Positions 16,671 to 26,700 of a stretch of 64,000 bases of DNA are shown here, piece after piece. The translations under genes and the position numbers were made by a program. The stretch covers positions 1,240,001 through 1,304,000 of the forward strand of contig NZ_CP061913.1 of NCBI RefSeq assembly GCF_019904175.1. Direction: 5' to 3'. This stretch comes from Dactylosporangium vinaceum (GTDB taxonomy: Bacteria; Actinomycetota; Actinomycetes; Mycobacteriales; Micromonosporaceae). Position 1 is the first letter of the stretch; the number at the start of each line of letters is the position of its first letter. The notes below the pieces were generated by a model that saw only the letters and a list, made by a program, of their open reading frames with translations, made no database searches and was not told the DNA's origin.

Positions 16671-17401
16671 ACGCGATCGCCATGCCGCGGCAGCGCCGGC
16701 ACACGCTGTTCTTCCTCGACGAGGTCCGCGCGGTCCGGCCGGTGTTCCTGGACACCGAGGTCGACCTGAGCGCCGTGCTGGCCGACCGCGCCGGGTCGAG
16801 CGCCTCGACGCTGTGTTACGTCCTGCACGTCGCAGCTCGGGTGCTCGAGCGGCACCCCGAGGCCAACTCCGCGGTCCGCGGCGGCCGGGTCGCCCGGTAC
16901 CGATCGGTCAACGGCAAGGTCACGCTGGACAAGCGGGTCGGCGGGGAGCGCGTCGTCGTCTCCACCGTCCTGCCGGAGCTGCAGACCGCCTCCCTGGCCA
17001 CGATCCAGTCGCAGCTCGAGCGCTTCCGCGCGGGCGACCCGGGCACCATGCCCGAGTTCGCCGGGATGCGGGCCCTGCACCGGCTGCCGCGCCCGCTCGG
17101 GCGGCTCGCGTTCCGGCTCGGCGTGCGCGACCTCGCCCGCCGCCCGGGGACCATGGGGACCTTCGCCGTCACGTCGCTGGCCCACCGGCCCGTCGACGGC
17201 TTCTACTCCGTCGGCGGGACCACCGTCACGCTCGGCCTCGGCCGGACCGTGGAGCGCCCCGTCGTGCGCGCGGGCGAGGTGACCGTCGCACCGGTCATGC
17301 GGCTGTCGCTCACCTTCGACCACCGCGTCATCGACGGTGCGGAGGCCGCCGATGTGCTCGCCGAGATTCGCGCGGGCCTGGAACACTGGGGGACGGCGTG
17401 A
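16667..17401 (+). CDS. 2-oxoacid-dehydrogenase-type acyltransferase (AbyA4 type)
   Basis: This 244-residue protein corresponds to the catalytic domain of E2 acyltransferases without lipoyl or peripheral-subunit domains. The active-site motif DHRVIDG has His219 and Asp223, and MGTFAVTSLA precedes it. In agglomerin/abyssomicin-type pathways this enzyme acetylates the primary hydroxyl of the tetronate, the step before elimination to an exocyclic methylene. The GTG start at 16667 overlaps the ACP stop and the stop overlaps the hydrolase start. The short length is as expected for the tetronate subgroup. Confidence 0.93.
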   Translation: MNAIAMPRQRRHTLFFLDEVRAVRPVFLDTEVDLSAVLADRAGSSASTLCYVLHVAARVLERHPEANSAVRGGRVARYRSVNGKVTLDKRVGGERVVVSTVLPELQTASLATIQSQLERFRAGDPGTMPEFAGMRALHRLPRPLGRLAFRLGVRDLARRPGTMGTFAVTSLAHRPVDGFYSVGGTTVTLGLGRTVERPVVRAGEVTVAPVMRLSLTFDHRVIDGAEAADVLAEIRAGLEHWGTA

Positions 17402-18456
17402 ACGATCTCGGGGAACTGAAGGAATACGTCCGGGTCCACGCGAAGGGGCAGCGGATCCCGCAGTACCAACACATCTTGGATCGCATTGTCACCGACGAGG
17501 GCAGCGGGCCCGGCTCCTGGGTCGGCGAATGGTGCGCGGCCGGAGCCGACAGGCAGCGGCAGGGGCGGCACGTGGACGCGGTGCGGCGCTTCGCGCTGGC
17601 CCGCTTCCCGTTCGTCGACGGGCCGGCCCGTGCGGACGCGGCCGCGCGCTGCGTCGCCGCCGTCGAGCGGTGGAGCGCCGACGTCACGGGCGTCGAGCCC
17701 CTCACGGTGGAGCTCAAGGACGGCACCGTGCGGTGCTGGACCTACGGGCTCTCGTCCGGCGAGAAACGGCCGCTGTTCCTGGTCATGGGCGGGATCGTCA
17801 GCGTCAAGGAGCAGTGGGCGCCGATGCTGGCCCAGGCCCGGCGCCTCGGCCTGGCCGTCGTCGTCACCGAGATGCCCTCCGTCGGCGAGAACACGGTCCC
17901 CTACGGCCCCGACGCCTGGCAGATGATCCCCGGCCTGCTCGACGAGCTGGCCGACCGGGCCGACGTGCGCCAGACCTACGCGACCGCGCTGAGCTTCAGC
18001 GGCCACCTGGCCCTGCGGGCAGCCGTCGACGACCCGCGCATCCGCGCCGTCATCACCGTCGGCGCGCCCGTCGGCCGGTTCTTCACCGACGTCGAGTGGC
18101 AGGAGGGGCTCCCAGCCGTCACCCTCGACACGCTCGGGCACCTCATCGGCGTCACCGCCGCGGCGATCCCGGGCCGCCTGGCCGAGCGGGCCATCGCCGT
18201 GGAGCAGCTGCAGGCGCTGGAGATCCCGGTGTACTACGTGGCCAGCCGGCGCGACGAGATCGTCCCCTACGCCGAGACCGCACTGCTGCGCGACGGCGTG
18301 CGCCGCCTCGAGCTGCTCGAGCACGACGACGTCCACGCCTCACCCGGGCACGTCGTGCGGACCCAGCTCTGGACCACCCGCGCCCTGCTGCAGGCCCGCG
18401 GCGTGCGCAACGCCCAGACCGGCCTGCTGAACGTGCTGCTGCGCCTCGCGCGCTGA
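17398..18456 (+). CDS. Alpha/beta hydrolase, acetate-eliminating tetronate enzyme (AbyA5 type)
   Basis: This 352-residue alpha/beta hydrolase is the last gene of the tetronate cassette. AbyA5-type enzymes eliminate acetate from the acetylated tetronate to give the exocyclic double bond that later serves as dienophile. The nucleophile elbow reads ALSFSGH, with Ser199 the likely nucleophile. An Asp in SRRDEIVPY and a His in DDVHASPGH near residues 315-320 complete a triad. The protein is longer than plain esterases because of an N-terminal helical extension (about 1-110). The GTG at 17398 overlaps the previous stop. A strong hairpin follows its end. If this enzyme is active, the product carries an exomethylene tetronate before spirocyclisation. 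Confidence 0.92.
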   Translation: MNDLGELKEYVRVHAKGQRIPQYQHILDRIVTDEGSGPGSWVGEWCAAGADRQRQGRHVDAVRRFALARFPFVDGPARADAAARCVAAVERWSADVTGVEPLTVELKDGTVRCWTYGLSSGEKRPLFLVMGGIVSVKEQWAPMLAQARRLGLAVVVTEMPSVGENTVPYGPDAWQMIPGLLDELADRADVRQTYATALSFSGHLALRAAVDDPRIRAVITVGAPVGRFFTDVEWQEGLPAVTLDTLGHLIGVTAAAIPGRLAERAIAVEQLQALEIPVYYVASRRDEIVPYAETALLRDGVRRLELLEHDDVHASPGHVVRTQLWTTRALLQARGVRNAQTGLLNVLLRLAR

Positions 18457-18478
18457 CCTCACCTGTACCGTCACACCG

Positions 18479-18509
18479 AGGCCCGGCCCGCTGGATGCGG
18501 GCCGGGCCT
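18479..18509. terminator. Strong bidirectional terminator
   Basis: A perfect 13-base stem, AGGCCCGGCCCGC with its complement, encloses the loop TGGAT and is followed by a T. It fills the 67-base gap between the convergent tetronate cassette and PKS operon, so it should end both the rightward and the leftward transcripts. Confidence 0.85.
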
Positions 18510-18523
18510 TCGCGGTGCCCCGC

Positions 18524-19273
18524 TCAGAAGATGGCGGCCGGGGCCAGGGCGGTGAGGATCTCCGTCGCGACCTCCTCCGGCCAGGCGTTGAGGTAGAAGT
18601 GGCCGCCGGGAAACACCCGCAGGTTGAGCCCGCCGGTCGTGTGCCAGACCCACGCCTGCGCGTCGTCGACGCTCGTCTGCGGGTCGAGCTCACCCACCAG
18701 CGCCGTGATCGGGCAGGTAAGCGGGGTCGGATCGGTGCTGCGGTACGTCTCCACGGCCCGGTAGTCGTTGCGGACGATCGGCAGGATGCCGGCCCGCAGC
18801 TCCGGGTCGGCCAGGAACCGCGGATCGGTGCCGCCGACCTTCATCAGCTCGTTGACCAGACCCTCGTCGTCGCGCATGTGCACGGCGCCGGGCCGGTACC
18901 GCGACGGAGCCCGCCGGCCCGACACGATGAGCCGCACCGGCTCCGTCTTCAGGCGCCGCGCCACCTCGAACGCGACGACCGCGCCCATGCTGTGACCGAA
19001 GAACGCGTACGGCTCCTCGTCCCCGTCGGCCTCCAGCGCGGCGCAGATCCGGTCGGCCAGCACGCCGATGTCGTCGACGAGCGGCTCGCGGTAGCGGGAG
19101 TGGCGGCCCGGGTACTGGACCGCGCTCACCGCCAGCCGCGGAGCGAGGTGCTGGGCGAGCGGGAAGTAGAACGCCGCCGCCCCGCCCGCGTGCGGGAAGC
19201 ACAGCAGGCGCGGCCGGCCCGGCTCGCTGCCGGGGAACCGCTGGAACCACGTGTCCGGGCTTTCAAAGCTCAT
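18524..19273 (-). CDS. Type II (editing) thioesterase
   Basis: This 249-residue alpha/beta hydrolase of the type II thioesterase family clears stalled or wrongly loaded acyl groups from PKS carrier domains. FPHAGG (26-31) is the oxyanion region, GHSMG holds the nucleophile Ser95, VGELDP gives the Asp and GGHFYL holds His225. The ATG at 19273 overlaps the flavoprotein stop, so it is the last gene of the leftward PKS operon. It ends in front of the strong shared terminator. Because the last PKS module has no thioesterase domain, this protein is unlikely to be the product-releasing enzyme; release is expected through tetronate formation. Confidence 0.94.
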   Translation of the reverse strand: MSFESPDTWFQRFPGSEPGRPRLLCFPHAGGAAAFYFPLAQHLAPRLAVSAVQYPGRHSRYREPLVDDIGVLADRICAALEADGDEEPYAFFGHSMGAVVAFEVARRLKTEPVRLIVSGRRAPSRYRPGAVHMRDDEGLVNELMKVGGTDPRFLADPELRAGILPIVRNDYRAVETYRSTDPTPLTCPITALVGELDPQTSVDDAQAWVWHTTGGLNLRVFPGGHFYLNAWPEEVATEILTALAPAAIF

Positions 19274-20760
19274 GCTGCCACCCCAACCATCATCGATTTG
19301 CCGAACCATTGCCCGGCCGCCTCGGCCAGTCCGTTGCCCGCGAGCCCTCCGGCCGTTGCCGGGGAAGCCCACGCCACCCGCCCATCGGGGCGCAGCAGCA
19401 CGGCCGTAGCCGGAATCTCGTCGCTGGGCTCGGCGGTGACCGCGTCGATGCGGTCGTCGAACCCGTCCGGCAGCGTGACGCCGGCGCCGAGGTCGAGCAG
19501 CACGCCCAGGCCGGACGTCAGCAGCTTCGCCACCGACGTCGCGCCGGCGCCGGTGGTCAGCGGCACGTCGGCCAGCCGCCGGCCCACCAGCTCGCCGCCG
19601 CTCTCCGCCGGGTAGCGCACGTCCAGCCCGCCGACCATGTTCACCAGGTAGGCGTTGACGTCCGGGAACGCGGTCAGCTCGGCGAAGATCTCGCGCAGCG
19701 GCGCGACCCGCGACATCGGGTGCATGAGCGCGGTCTGGGCGCTCGTGGTCCGGCACGCGCGGGCGCCGACCGGGTGCCGCTCCCCGTGGTACGTGTCCAG
19801 CAGGCCGGGCGGGGCCCACCCGCCATGCGCGGCGGCCAGCTTCCAGCCCAGGTTCACCGCGTCCTCGAGGCCGGTGCTCAGCGCCTGCCCGCCCAGCGGG
19901 AAGTGCACGTGCGCGGCGTCGCCGGCCAGGAACACACGGCCGGTCCGGTACTGATCGGCCAGGCGGGTCGCCGTCGTCCAGTAGGACAGGCGGACCGGGT
20001 GGCCCGTGAGTGCAGTACCCGTGATGCGGGCATATGCGGCGGCGAAGTCCTCCGGCGGCACCGGGGCCGACTCGACACCCGGCTCGGTGTCGAACTCGCC
20101 GGTCATCACCCGTAGCGCCTGCGGCCCGATCGGCGCGACAGTGCAGATGCCGTTCTGATACTGGTTGACGCCGATCTGCGCGAACATCGGGTCGCCGGGC
20201 TCGACGCGCACGTCGGCCAGGATGCCCAGGAACGGCACGTCGGCCCCGGAGAACCCGATCCCGGCCAGCGCGCGGACGCGGCTGCCGGCCCCGTCGCAGC
20301 CGACCAGGTAGGCCCCGCGGACCGTGGCCCGCGCCCCGTCCGCGCCGACGACGTCGGCCTCGACACCGTCCGCGTCCTGCCGCACGCCGACGACCTCGGC
20401 ATCGCGGCGGACCTGGGCTCCGAGCTTGACTGCCCGCTCCTCCAGTACCCGCTGGAGCAGCGCGTGCGGCACCGCGAAGTTGAACGGGTGCCGCTGCCCC
20501 ACGGTTGTCGGGTCGAGCCAGATGTGGCCGAAGTGCGCCCGTGGGAAGGACATGCCGAACGGACGGATCGCCTCCATGAGGCCGCGCTGCTCCAGCAGTT
20601 CGACGACGGCGCCGTTGACGGCCATGCCGCGGGACTGCTCCGGAGCGGGAGGCGTCGCGGCCCGCTCCAGCACGACGGCCGGCACCCCGGCGAGACCGAG
20701 CTCGTAGGCGAGCATCAGTCCCACCGGGCCGGCGCCGGCGATGAGAACTGGTTGGGTCAT
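19270..20760 (-). CDS. FAD-dependent monooxygenase-like protein (PgaE/PyrE3 type), candidate decalin cyclase
   Basis: This 496-residue class A flavoprotein has GAGPVG (9-14) for the ADP part of FAD and CDGAGSRVR as the DG motif. [21 protein letters not shown] (from about 278) binds the FAD pyrophosphate, and a C-terminal thioredoxin-like region follows. By sequence it could hydroxylate or epoxidise. PyrE3 of pyrroindomycin has this fold yet catalyses the [4+2] closure of the dialkyldecalin, and decalin spirotetronate clusters carry homologues. The module layout here predicts exactly such a decalin precursor, so I favour that role (inference). The ATG at 20760 overlaps the stop of the terminal PKS gene, with AAGGAG inside that gene's end as ribosome site. 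A tailoring oxygenase is the alternative. Confidence 0.85.
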   Translation of the reverse strand: MTQPVLIAGAGPVGLMLAYELGLAGVPAVVLERAATPPAPEQSRGMAVNGAVVELLEQRGLMEAIRPFGMSFPRAHFGHIWLDPTTVGQRHPFNFAVPHALLQRVLEERAVKLGAQVRRDAEVVGVRQDADGVEADVVGADGARATVRGAYLVGCDGAGSRVRALAGIGFSGADVPFLGILADVRVEPGDPMFAQIGVNQYQNGICTVAPIGPQALRVMTGEFDTEPGVESAPVPPEDFAAAYARITGTALTGHPVRLSYWTTATRLADQYRTGRVFLAGDAAHVHFPLGGQALSTGLEDAVNLGWKLAAAHGGWAPPGLLDTYHGERHPVGARACRTTSAQTALMHPMSRVAPLREIFAELTAFPDVNAYLVNMVGGLDVRYPAESGGELVGRRLADVPLTTGAGATSVAKLLTSGLGVLLDLGAGVTLPDGFDDRIDAVTAEPSDEIPATAVLLRPDGRVAWASPATAGGLAGNGLAEAAGQWFGKSMMVGVAA

Positions 20761-23759
20761 AGTTCGCTCCTTACTAGGGACAGTGCGCTGTGCAGGTGCG
20801 CCGCCAGTGCGGCCGGTGTGGGGTGGTCGAACACCTCCGTGGGCGCGATGGTCAGGCCCGCCGCCCGCAGCCGGGTGACGAGTTCGAGGGTGATGAAGGA
20901 CGTGAAGCCCAGACTTGGGAAGTCGGCGTCGAGGTCGACCTCGTCGAGCCGGTCGAGGCCGAGCGCACCGGCGGTCTGGCGCCGCACCAGCTCGACGATC
21001 GCCTGCCGCCGCTCGTCCTCGTCCTCCGGCAGCTCGACGGTCGCCCGGCCCGGCGCGGGCCGGTGTTCGGCGCGCACCACCGGGTCGGCGTCGATCCAGT
21101 ACCGGCGGCGCTGGAAGGCGTAGGTGGGCAGGTCGACGCGGCCCGTCTGCGGGATCAGGTGGTGCCAGGTCACCTCGTGGCCGTTGGCGTGGGCCGTGGC
21201 CAGGGCGTTGAGGAGCGTGACGGCCTCCGGGCGGCGGCTGTCGAGCATCGCCGAAGCGGTGGCTTTCAGGTGGGTCGCAAGGGTGGCTGCGCCCAGCTCG
21301 ATACAGGTGTCTGCACCCTGGATCTGTGCCGCGGAGTGGGCAAAATTGACGGTGTTGCGAGCGTGGTGGGCCCAGCCGCTCGTGGTGCCGATGACCGGAA
21401 TTTTCGGGGGGTGGTGGGTGATGGTGGCTTCGAGTGCTTGGAGTTGGTCGAGGATCGGGTTCATGTGGTGGCTGTGGAAGGCGTGGCTGGTGGTGAGCAG
21501 TTTCGCCTTGTGCCCGGCGTGTTTCAGGTCGGTGATGAGGGCTTCGACGGCGGCTTTGTCTCCGGCTACGACGATGTCGGTGGGGGAGTTGACCGCGGCG
21601 ATCGTGGTAGCGGCCGGGGCAGTGAAGCCGGCTGGCGGGCGGATGGCGGCCATGGCTCCGGCGCCGGCGGGGAGGTCCTGCATGAGCCGGGCGCGGGTGC
21701 TGACGAGCCGGGCGGCGTCTTGGAGGGTGAGGATGCCGGCGCAGTGGGCGGCGGTGATCTCGCCGAGGGAGTGCCCGGTGAGGATGTCGGGCTGGAGGCC
21801 GTGGTGGACGAGGGTCCGGAACAGTGCCGTCTGGAGGGCGAAGAGGGTGGTCTGGGTGTAGAAGGTCTCGTTGATGCGGGCGTCGTCCGGGCTGAGGAGG
21901 ATCTCCTGCACCGCCGGGTCCAGGTGGGCGCAGACGTCGTCCAGGGCGGCGGCGAACTCGGGGTGGGTCTTGTAGAGCTCGCGGCCCGCCCCCGGGCGCT
22001 GACTGCCCTGGCCGGGGAGCAGGAAGACCAGCCGGCCGCCGGTCGCCGTGGTGGTCGTCATGTTCGTGGTGGGCTGACCCGCGGCCAGGTCCCGCAGGCG
22101 GGTGGTCAGCTCGGCGGCGGTCTCGGCGACGATCACCGCGCGGTGCGCGTGGTGCGTACGGCGGCGGGCCAGGGCGTGCGCGACGCCCGGGAGGCCGGGC
22201 TCGGTCGCCAGGTGGGCGTGGAGGCGCTCGGCCTGGGCCTTGAGAGCCTCCCGGGAGCGGGCCGACAGCAGGAACGGCAGCGGGCGGGGCTCGGCCGCGG
22301 CGGGATCGAGCGAGGGCAGCGGGTGCCCCGCGATCGCGCCGGGATCGAGGGAGGGGGAGGGGGGTGGGTCCCCCGGCGCCTGCTCGATGATCACGTGGGC
22401 GTTGGTGCCCGAGATACCGAACGACGAGATCGCGGCGCGCTTCGGGTGGTCCGTCTGCGGCCAGGCGGTCGCGTGTTCGAGGAGCCGCACCGCGCCGGCG
22501 GTCCAGTCGACGTGAGGGGTGGGCTCGTCGACGTGGAGGGTGGGAGGGAGGAGGCCGTGAGCGATGGACTGGACCATTTTGATGATGCCGGCCACTCCGG
22601 CGGCCGCCTGGGCGTGGCCGATGTTCGACTTGATGGAGCCCAGGTGGAGGGGGGTGCCGGGGTCGCGGTCGCGGCCGTAGGTGGCCAGCAGAGCCTGGGC
22701 CTCGATCGGGTCGCCGAGCGTCGTGCCGGTGCCGTGGGCCTCCACTGCGTCGACGTCCTGCGGGCGCAGGCCCGCGTTGGTCAGCGCGGCTCGGATCACG
22801 CGCTGCTGGGCCGGGCCGTTCGGCGCGGTCAGGCCGTTGCTGGCGCCGTCCTGGTTGACCGCGGAGCCGCGGATCACGGCCAGGACGCGGTGGCCGTTGC
22901 GTTCGGCGTCGCTCAGGCGTTCCAGGGCGATGAGGCCGGCGCCCTCGGCCCAGCCGGCGCCGTCGGCGGACGCGGCGAAGGACTTGCAGCGGCCGTCGGG
23001 AGCCATGCCGCGCTGGCGGCTGAACTCGACGAACAGGCCGGGCGTGGCCATCACGGTGACGCCGCCGGCCAGCGCCAGGTCGCAGTCGCCGGCGCGCAGG
23101 GACTGGCAGGCCAGGTGCGTGGCGACGAGCGACGAGGAGCAGGCGGTGTCGACGGTGACGGCCGGGCCCTCGAAGCCGAACGTGTAGGCGATGCGGCCCG
23201 AGGCGACGCTGCCCGCGCTGCCGTTGCCGAGCAGGCCTTCCCACTCCGAGGCGGGGGTGCCGGCCAGGCGGGCCGCGTAGTCGCCGTACATGAGGCCGGT
23301 GAAGACGCCGGTCAGGCTGCCGCGCAGCTGCTCCGGCGGCACGCCCAGGCGCTCGACGACCTCCCAGGCCAACTCCAGCAGCAGGCGCTGCTGCGGATCG
23401 ACGGCCTGGGCCTCGCGCGGGCTGATGCCGAAGAAGGCGGCGTCGAAGTCGGCGGCGTCGTAGAGGAAGCCACCCTCGCGGGCGTAGGAGGTGCCGGGGT
23501 GGTCGGGGTCGGGGTGGTACAGCGCCTCGACGTCCCAGCCGCGGTCCTGCGGGAAGCCGGACACGACGTCGCGGCCGTCGCGGACCACGGCCCACAGGTC
23601 GGCCGGGCTCGCGATGCCGCCGGGGTAGCGGCAGGCCATGCCGACGATCGCGATCGGCTCGCGGTGCCGGGACTCGGCGTCCCGCAGGCGCCGGCGGGTC
23701 TCGTGCAGCTCGGTGGTGACCCGCTTGAGGTACTCGACGAGCTTCGCCTCATCACTCAT
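20757..23759 (-). CDS. Type I PKS, terminal module G: KS-AT(malonyl)-ACP, no TE
   Basis: This single module has 1,000 residues. An N-terminal docking coiled coil ([18 protein letters not shown]) precedes KS (about 35-455; Cys207 in DTACSSS, His near 341 in EAHGTGTT and 381 in NIGH). AT follows (about 575-865; GHSLGE near 663; HAFH near 760, the malonyl signature), then ACP. There is no KR, DH, ER or thioesterase, so a beta-ketoacyl-ACP is delivered, as in the last module of tetronate PKSs. The ACP is odd: Ser954 lies in [11 protein letters not shown] instead of [11 protein letters not shown]. Its ATG overlaps the stop of the previous PKS gene and its stop overlaps the flavoprotein ATG. A core 313-base stretch of the AT is almost identical to module D1. 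Confidence 0.96.
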   Translation of the reverse strand: MSDEAKLVEYLKRVTTELHETRRRLRDAESRHREPIAIVGMACRYPGGIASPADLWAVVRDGRDVVSGFPQDRGWDVEALYHPDPDHPGTSYAREGGFLYDAADFDAAFFGISPREAQAVDPQQRLLLELAWEVVERLGVPPEQLRGSLTGVFTGLMYGDYAARLAGTPASEWEGLLGNGSAGSVASGRIAYTFGFEGPAVTVDTACSSSLVATHLACQSLRAGDCDLALAGGVTVMATPGLFVEFSRQRGMAPDGRCKSFAASADGAGWAEGAGLIALERLSDAERNGHRVLAVIRGSAVNQDGASNGLTAPNGPAQQRVIRAALTNAGLRPQDVDAVEAHGTGTTLGDPIEAQALLATYGRDRDPGTPLHLGSIKSNIGHAQAAAGVAGIIKMVQSIAHGLLPPTLHVDEPTPHVDWTAGAVRLLEHATAWPQTDHPKRAAISSFGISGTNAHVIIEQAPGDPPPSPSLDPGAIAGHPLPSLDPAAAEPRPLPFLLSARSREALKAQAERLHAHLATEPGLPGVAHALARRRTHHAHRAVIVAETAAELTTRLRDLAAGQPTTNMTTTTATGGRLVFLLPGQGSQRPGAGRELYKTHPEFAAALDDVCAHLDPAVQEILLSPDDARINETFYTQTTLFALQTALFRTLVHHGLQPDILTGHSLGEITAAHCAGILTLQDAARLVSTRARLMQDLPAGAGAMAAIRPPAGFTAPAATTIAAVNSPTDIVVAGDKAAVEALITDLKHAGHKAKLLTTSHAFHSHHMNPILDQLQALEATITHHPPKIPVIGTTSGWAHHARNTVNFAHSAAQIQGADTCIELGAATLATHLKATASAMLDSRRPEAVTLLNALATAHANGHEVTWHHLIPQTGRVDLPTYAFQRRRYWIDADPVVRAEHRPAPGRATVELPEDEDERRQAIVELVRRQTAGALGLDRLDEVDLDADFPSLGFTSFITLELVTRLRAAGLTIAPTEVFDHPTPAALAAHLHSALSLVRSEL
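21292..21870. repeat. Long direct repeat, copy 1 (AT domain of module G)
   Basis: This stretch recurs at 49363-49941. By eye, 21292-21604 has a single mismatch (21581, T against C), and the rest is similar with scattered changes. It covers the C-terminal half of the AT, including the GHSLGE and HAFH regions, and uses noticeably lower-GC codons than its surroundings. Recent gene conversion or duplication between modules G and D1 is the simple explanation. Confidence 0.92.
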
Positions 23760-26700
23760 TTTCGCCCGAACTCCTCATCGATGAAGTCGAACAGGTCGGC
23801 GGCCGACGCGTCCTGCAGCCGTTCGGCCACCGCCGACACCGGCGGGGTGGCCACGGCCGTGATGCGGGCCGCGAGGTCGCGCAGCCGCTCGGCGAGCCGG
23901 GCCGCACCCGGGTCGTCGGGGCTCAGGGCCGGGAGCAGGCGCTCCAGGCGGTCCAGCTCCTCGGCGCCCGTCTCGCGGGCCGGCGCGGTGGCGGCGGTGT
24001 CGTCAGGCATCGCCGGGGCCAGCTGCTCCAGCAGGTGGGTGGCTATCGCGTCGGCGCTCGGGTGGTCGAACACCAGCGTGGCCGGGAGCCGCAGGCCGCT
24101 GATGGTGTTGAGCCGGTTGCGCAGGTCGACCGCGGTCAGGGAGTCGAAGCCGAGCTCCTGGAAGGCCCGGGCGGGGTCGATGCCGCGCGGGTCGGCGTGC
24201 CCGAGCACCGCGGCGACCTGCTCCCGGACCAGGTCGGCGACGAGCCGGCGGCGCCGCTCGGCGTCGAGGCCGGCCAGCCGCTGGGCCAGCGACGGGCCGG
24301 CGGCCGCGGCGCGGGTGCGGCGGGCCTGGACGAGGTCGCGCAGGGGCGGGGTGAGCGCCCCGCCGGTCGCCTGGTCGCGCAGGGACGGCTTGTCGAGTCG
24401 GCTTGCCAGCAGTACCCCCGAAGCGTGCAGGGTCTGGTCGAAGAGCCCGAGGCCGTCGGCGGTCTCCAGGGGGAGCAGGCCGTTGCGGCGCATCCGCCGG
24501 TGATCGGTGCCGTCGAGGTGGGCCGTCATGCCGGTGCCCTCGGCCCAGAGGCCCCAGGCGATGGAGACCGCGGGGAGGCCGGCGGCCCGGCGGTGCTCGG
24601 CGAGGCCGTCGAGGAAGGTGTTCGCGGCGGCGTAGTTGGCCTGCCCGGGCGCGCCGAGTACGCCGGCCGCCGAGGAGAACAGCACGAACGCGTCGAGGTC
24701 CAGGTCCTTGGTCAGCTCGTGCAGGTGCCAGGCGCCGTCGACCTTGGGCCGTAGCACGCCGACGAGCCGGTCCGGGGTCAGGGACGTGACGGTGGCGTCG
24801 TCGATGGTGCCGGCGGCGTGCACGATCGCCGTGATCCGCTGTGGTACCGCCCCGAGCAGCGCCCGCACCTGCTCGCGGTCGGCTACGTCGCAGGCGAGCA
24901 CGTCGACCGTCGCGCCGAGCTCCCGGGCGAGCGCGTCCGCGCGTGGGGCGTCGAGGCCGCGGCGGCTGGTGAGCACGAGGTGTCGGACGCCGTGCCGCTC
25001 GACGAGGTGCCTGGCGACCAGGCGGCCGAGGGTGCCGGTGCCGCCGGTGATGATGACCGCGCCGTCCGGGTCCAGGACCGTCCGGGGCGGGGCGGCGGCC
25101 GCGGGCCTGGCCAGCCGGGGCACGAGGAGGCGGTCGCCGCGCAGGGCGGCCTGGGGTTCGCCGGCGGCGAGGGCGGTGCGGGCCGCCGCGTGCAGCCGCT
25201 GCGGGTCGGTGCCGGGCTCGGCGTCGAGGATCGCGATGCGGTCGGGGTGCTCGGCCTGAGCGCTGCGCAGCAGGCCCCACAGCGCGGCGGCGGCGAGGTC
25301 GGTGATCGGCCCCGCGACCGCGCCGGTGGTGACGAACACCAGGCCGGTCGCGGTCTCGTCGAGCCGGCTCCGCAGGAGTTCGAGGGCGTGCAGGGTCAGC
25401 TCGCGGGCGCCGGTGGTGGGGTCGTCGCCGGTCCAGGTGGCGGGGATCAGCTCCAGGTCCCGCGCGGGCGCGTCCATGTCTACTGTGGACAGCTCGCGCC
25501 AGGTGAGGTCGAGAAGGCTGCTCGCGGCGGTGGTCGGGGCCGGCCGGACGGTCAGGGTGGTGATCGACCCGACCGGATTGCCGTCGCCGTCGGCGAGCTC
25601 CAGCGCCACGGCCCCGCTCGGGAGCGGGGTCAGCCGGACGCGCAGCGCCTTCGGCCCGGGGTTCGAGATCGAGACGCCCGACCATGCGAAGGGCAGGCGG
25701 ACCTCCTGGGCGCTGTCCACGAAGGACATCGCGTGGAGTGCGGCGTCGAGCAGGGCCGGGTGGATGACGAAGGCGCCGGCCTGGTCGGGGGCCTCGACCT
25801 CGGCGTAGATGTCGTCGCCGGAGCGCCAGGCGGCCCGCAGGCCCTGGAACGCCGGGCCGTACTCCAGGCCCGCGGCCTCGAGCGTCGGGTAGAGCGCGTC
25901 GATGTCCAGCGGTGTCGCGTCCTTCGGGAGCCAGGTGACCTGTGCGGTCACATGGCCGCGTCCGAGCTGGCCGGTGGCGTGGGCGGTCCAGCCCTCGCCG
26001 GCGCGGGCCGAGTAGATGGTCACCGCGCTGTCGCTGACCACGACCTGGAGGCGGATCGGCTCGCGGTCCGGCAGGACCAGGGGCTCCTGCAGGGTGAGTT
26101 CGTCGACGCGGTCGAACCCGGCGCGCGCGGACGCGTGGAGGGCCAGGTCGAGGAAGGCGGTGCCGGGCAGCAGGACGGTGCCCGCGACCGCGTGGTCGGC
26201 CAGCCAGGGGTGGGTGGCGAGGCCGACCTGGCCGGTGAGGATGAGGCGGTCGTCGTCGGCGGTGCGGACCTCGTCCGTGAGCAGGGCGTGGCCGGTGCCG
26301 CTCCCGCTACCGCCGCCCGGGCGCGGCTCGAGCCAGAAGCGGGTGTGCTCGAAGGGGTACGTGGGCAGGTCGACGTGAGCGGCCGGGCCCCATTCGACAG
26401 GTGCGCCGTGGACGTATGCGCGTCCGAGCGCGGCGAGCAACGCGCCGCGGCCGTCGCGGTCGCGGTGCAGGGTGCCGGTGACGGTGGCGCGGACACCCGC
26501 CGCGTCGAGCACCTGCTCGACCGGCACCGTGAGCACCGGGTGCGGGCTGGCCTCGACGAAGAGCCGGTAGCCGTCGGCGGCGAGCGCGGTGACCGCATCG
26601 GCGAAGCGGACGGTCTGGCGCAGGTTGGTGTACCAGTACTCGGCGTCGAGGAGCGCGTCGTCGGCCAGCCGGGCGCCGGTGACCGTGGAGTAGAACGCGA

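Noticed and set aside
20757..21000. Search for a thioesterase domain at the end of the last PKS module
   Set aside because: The protein ends right after the ACP; no GxSxG-type domain follows, and the separate thioesterase is of the editing type.
19270..23595. Continuous minus-strand frame fusing the flavoprotein to a 5' extension
   Set aside because: The extension is an out-of-frame reading of the terminal PKS gene; the real start is the ATG at 20760 with its own ribosome site.
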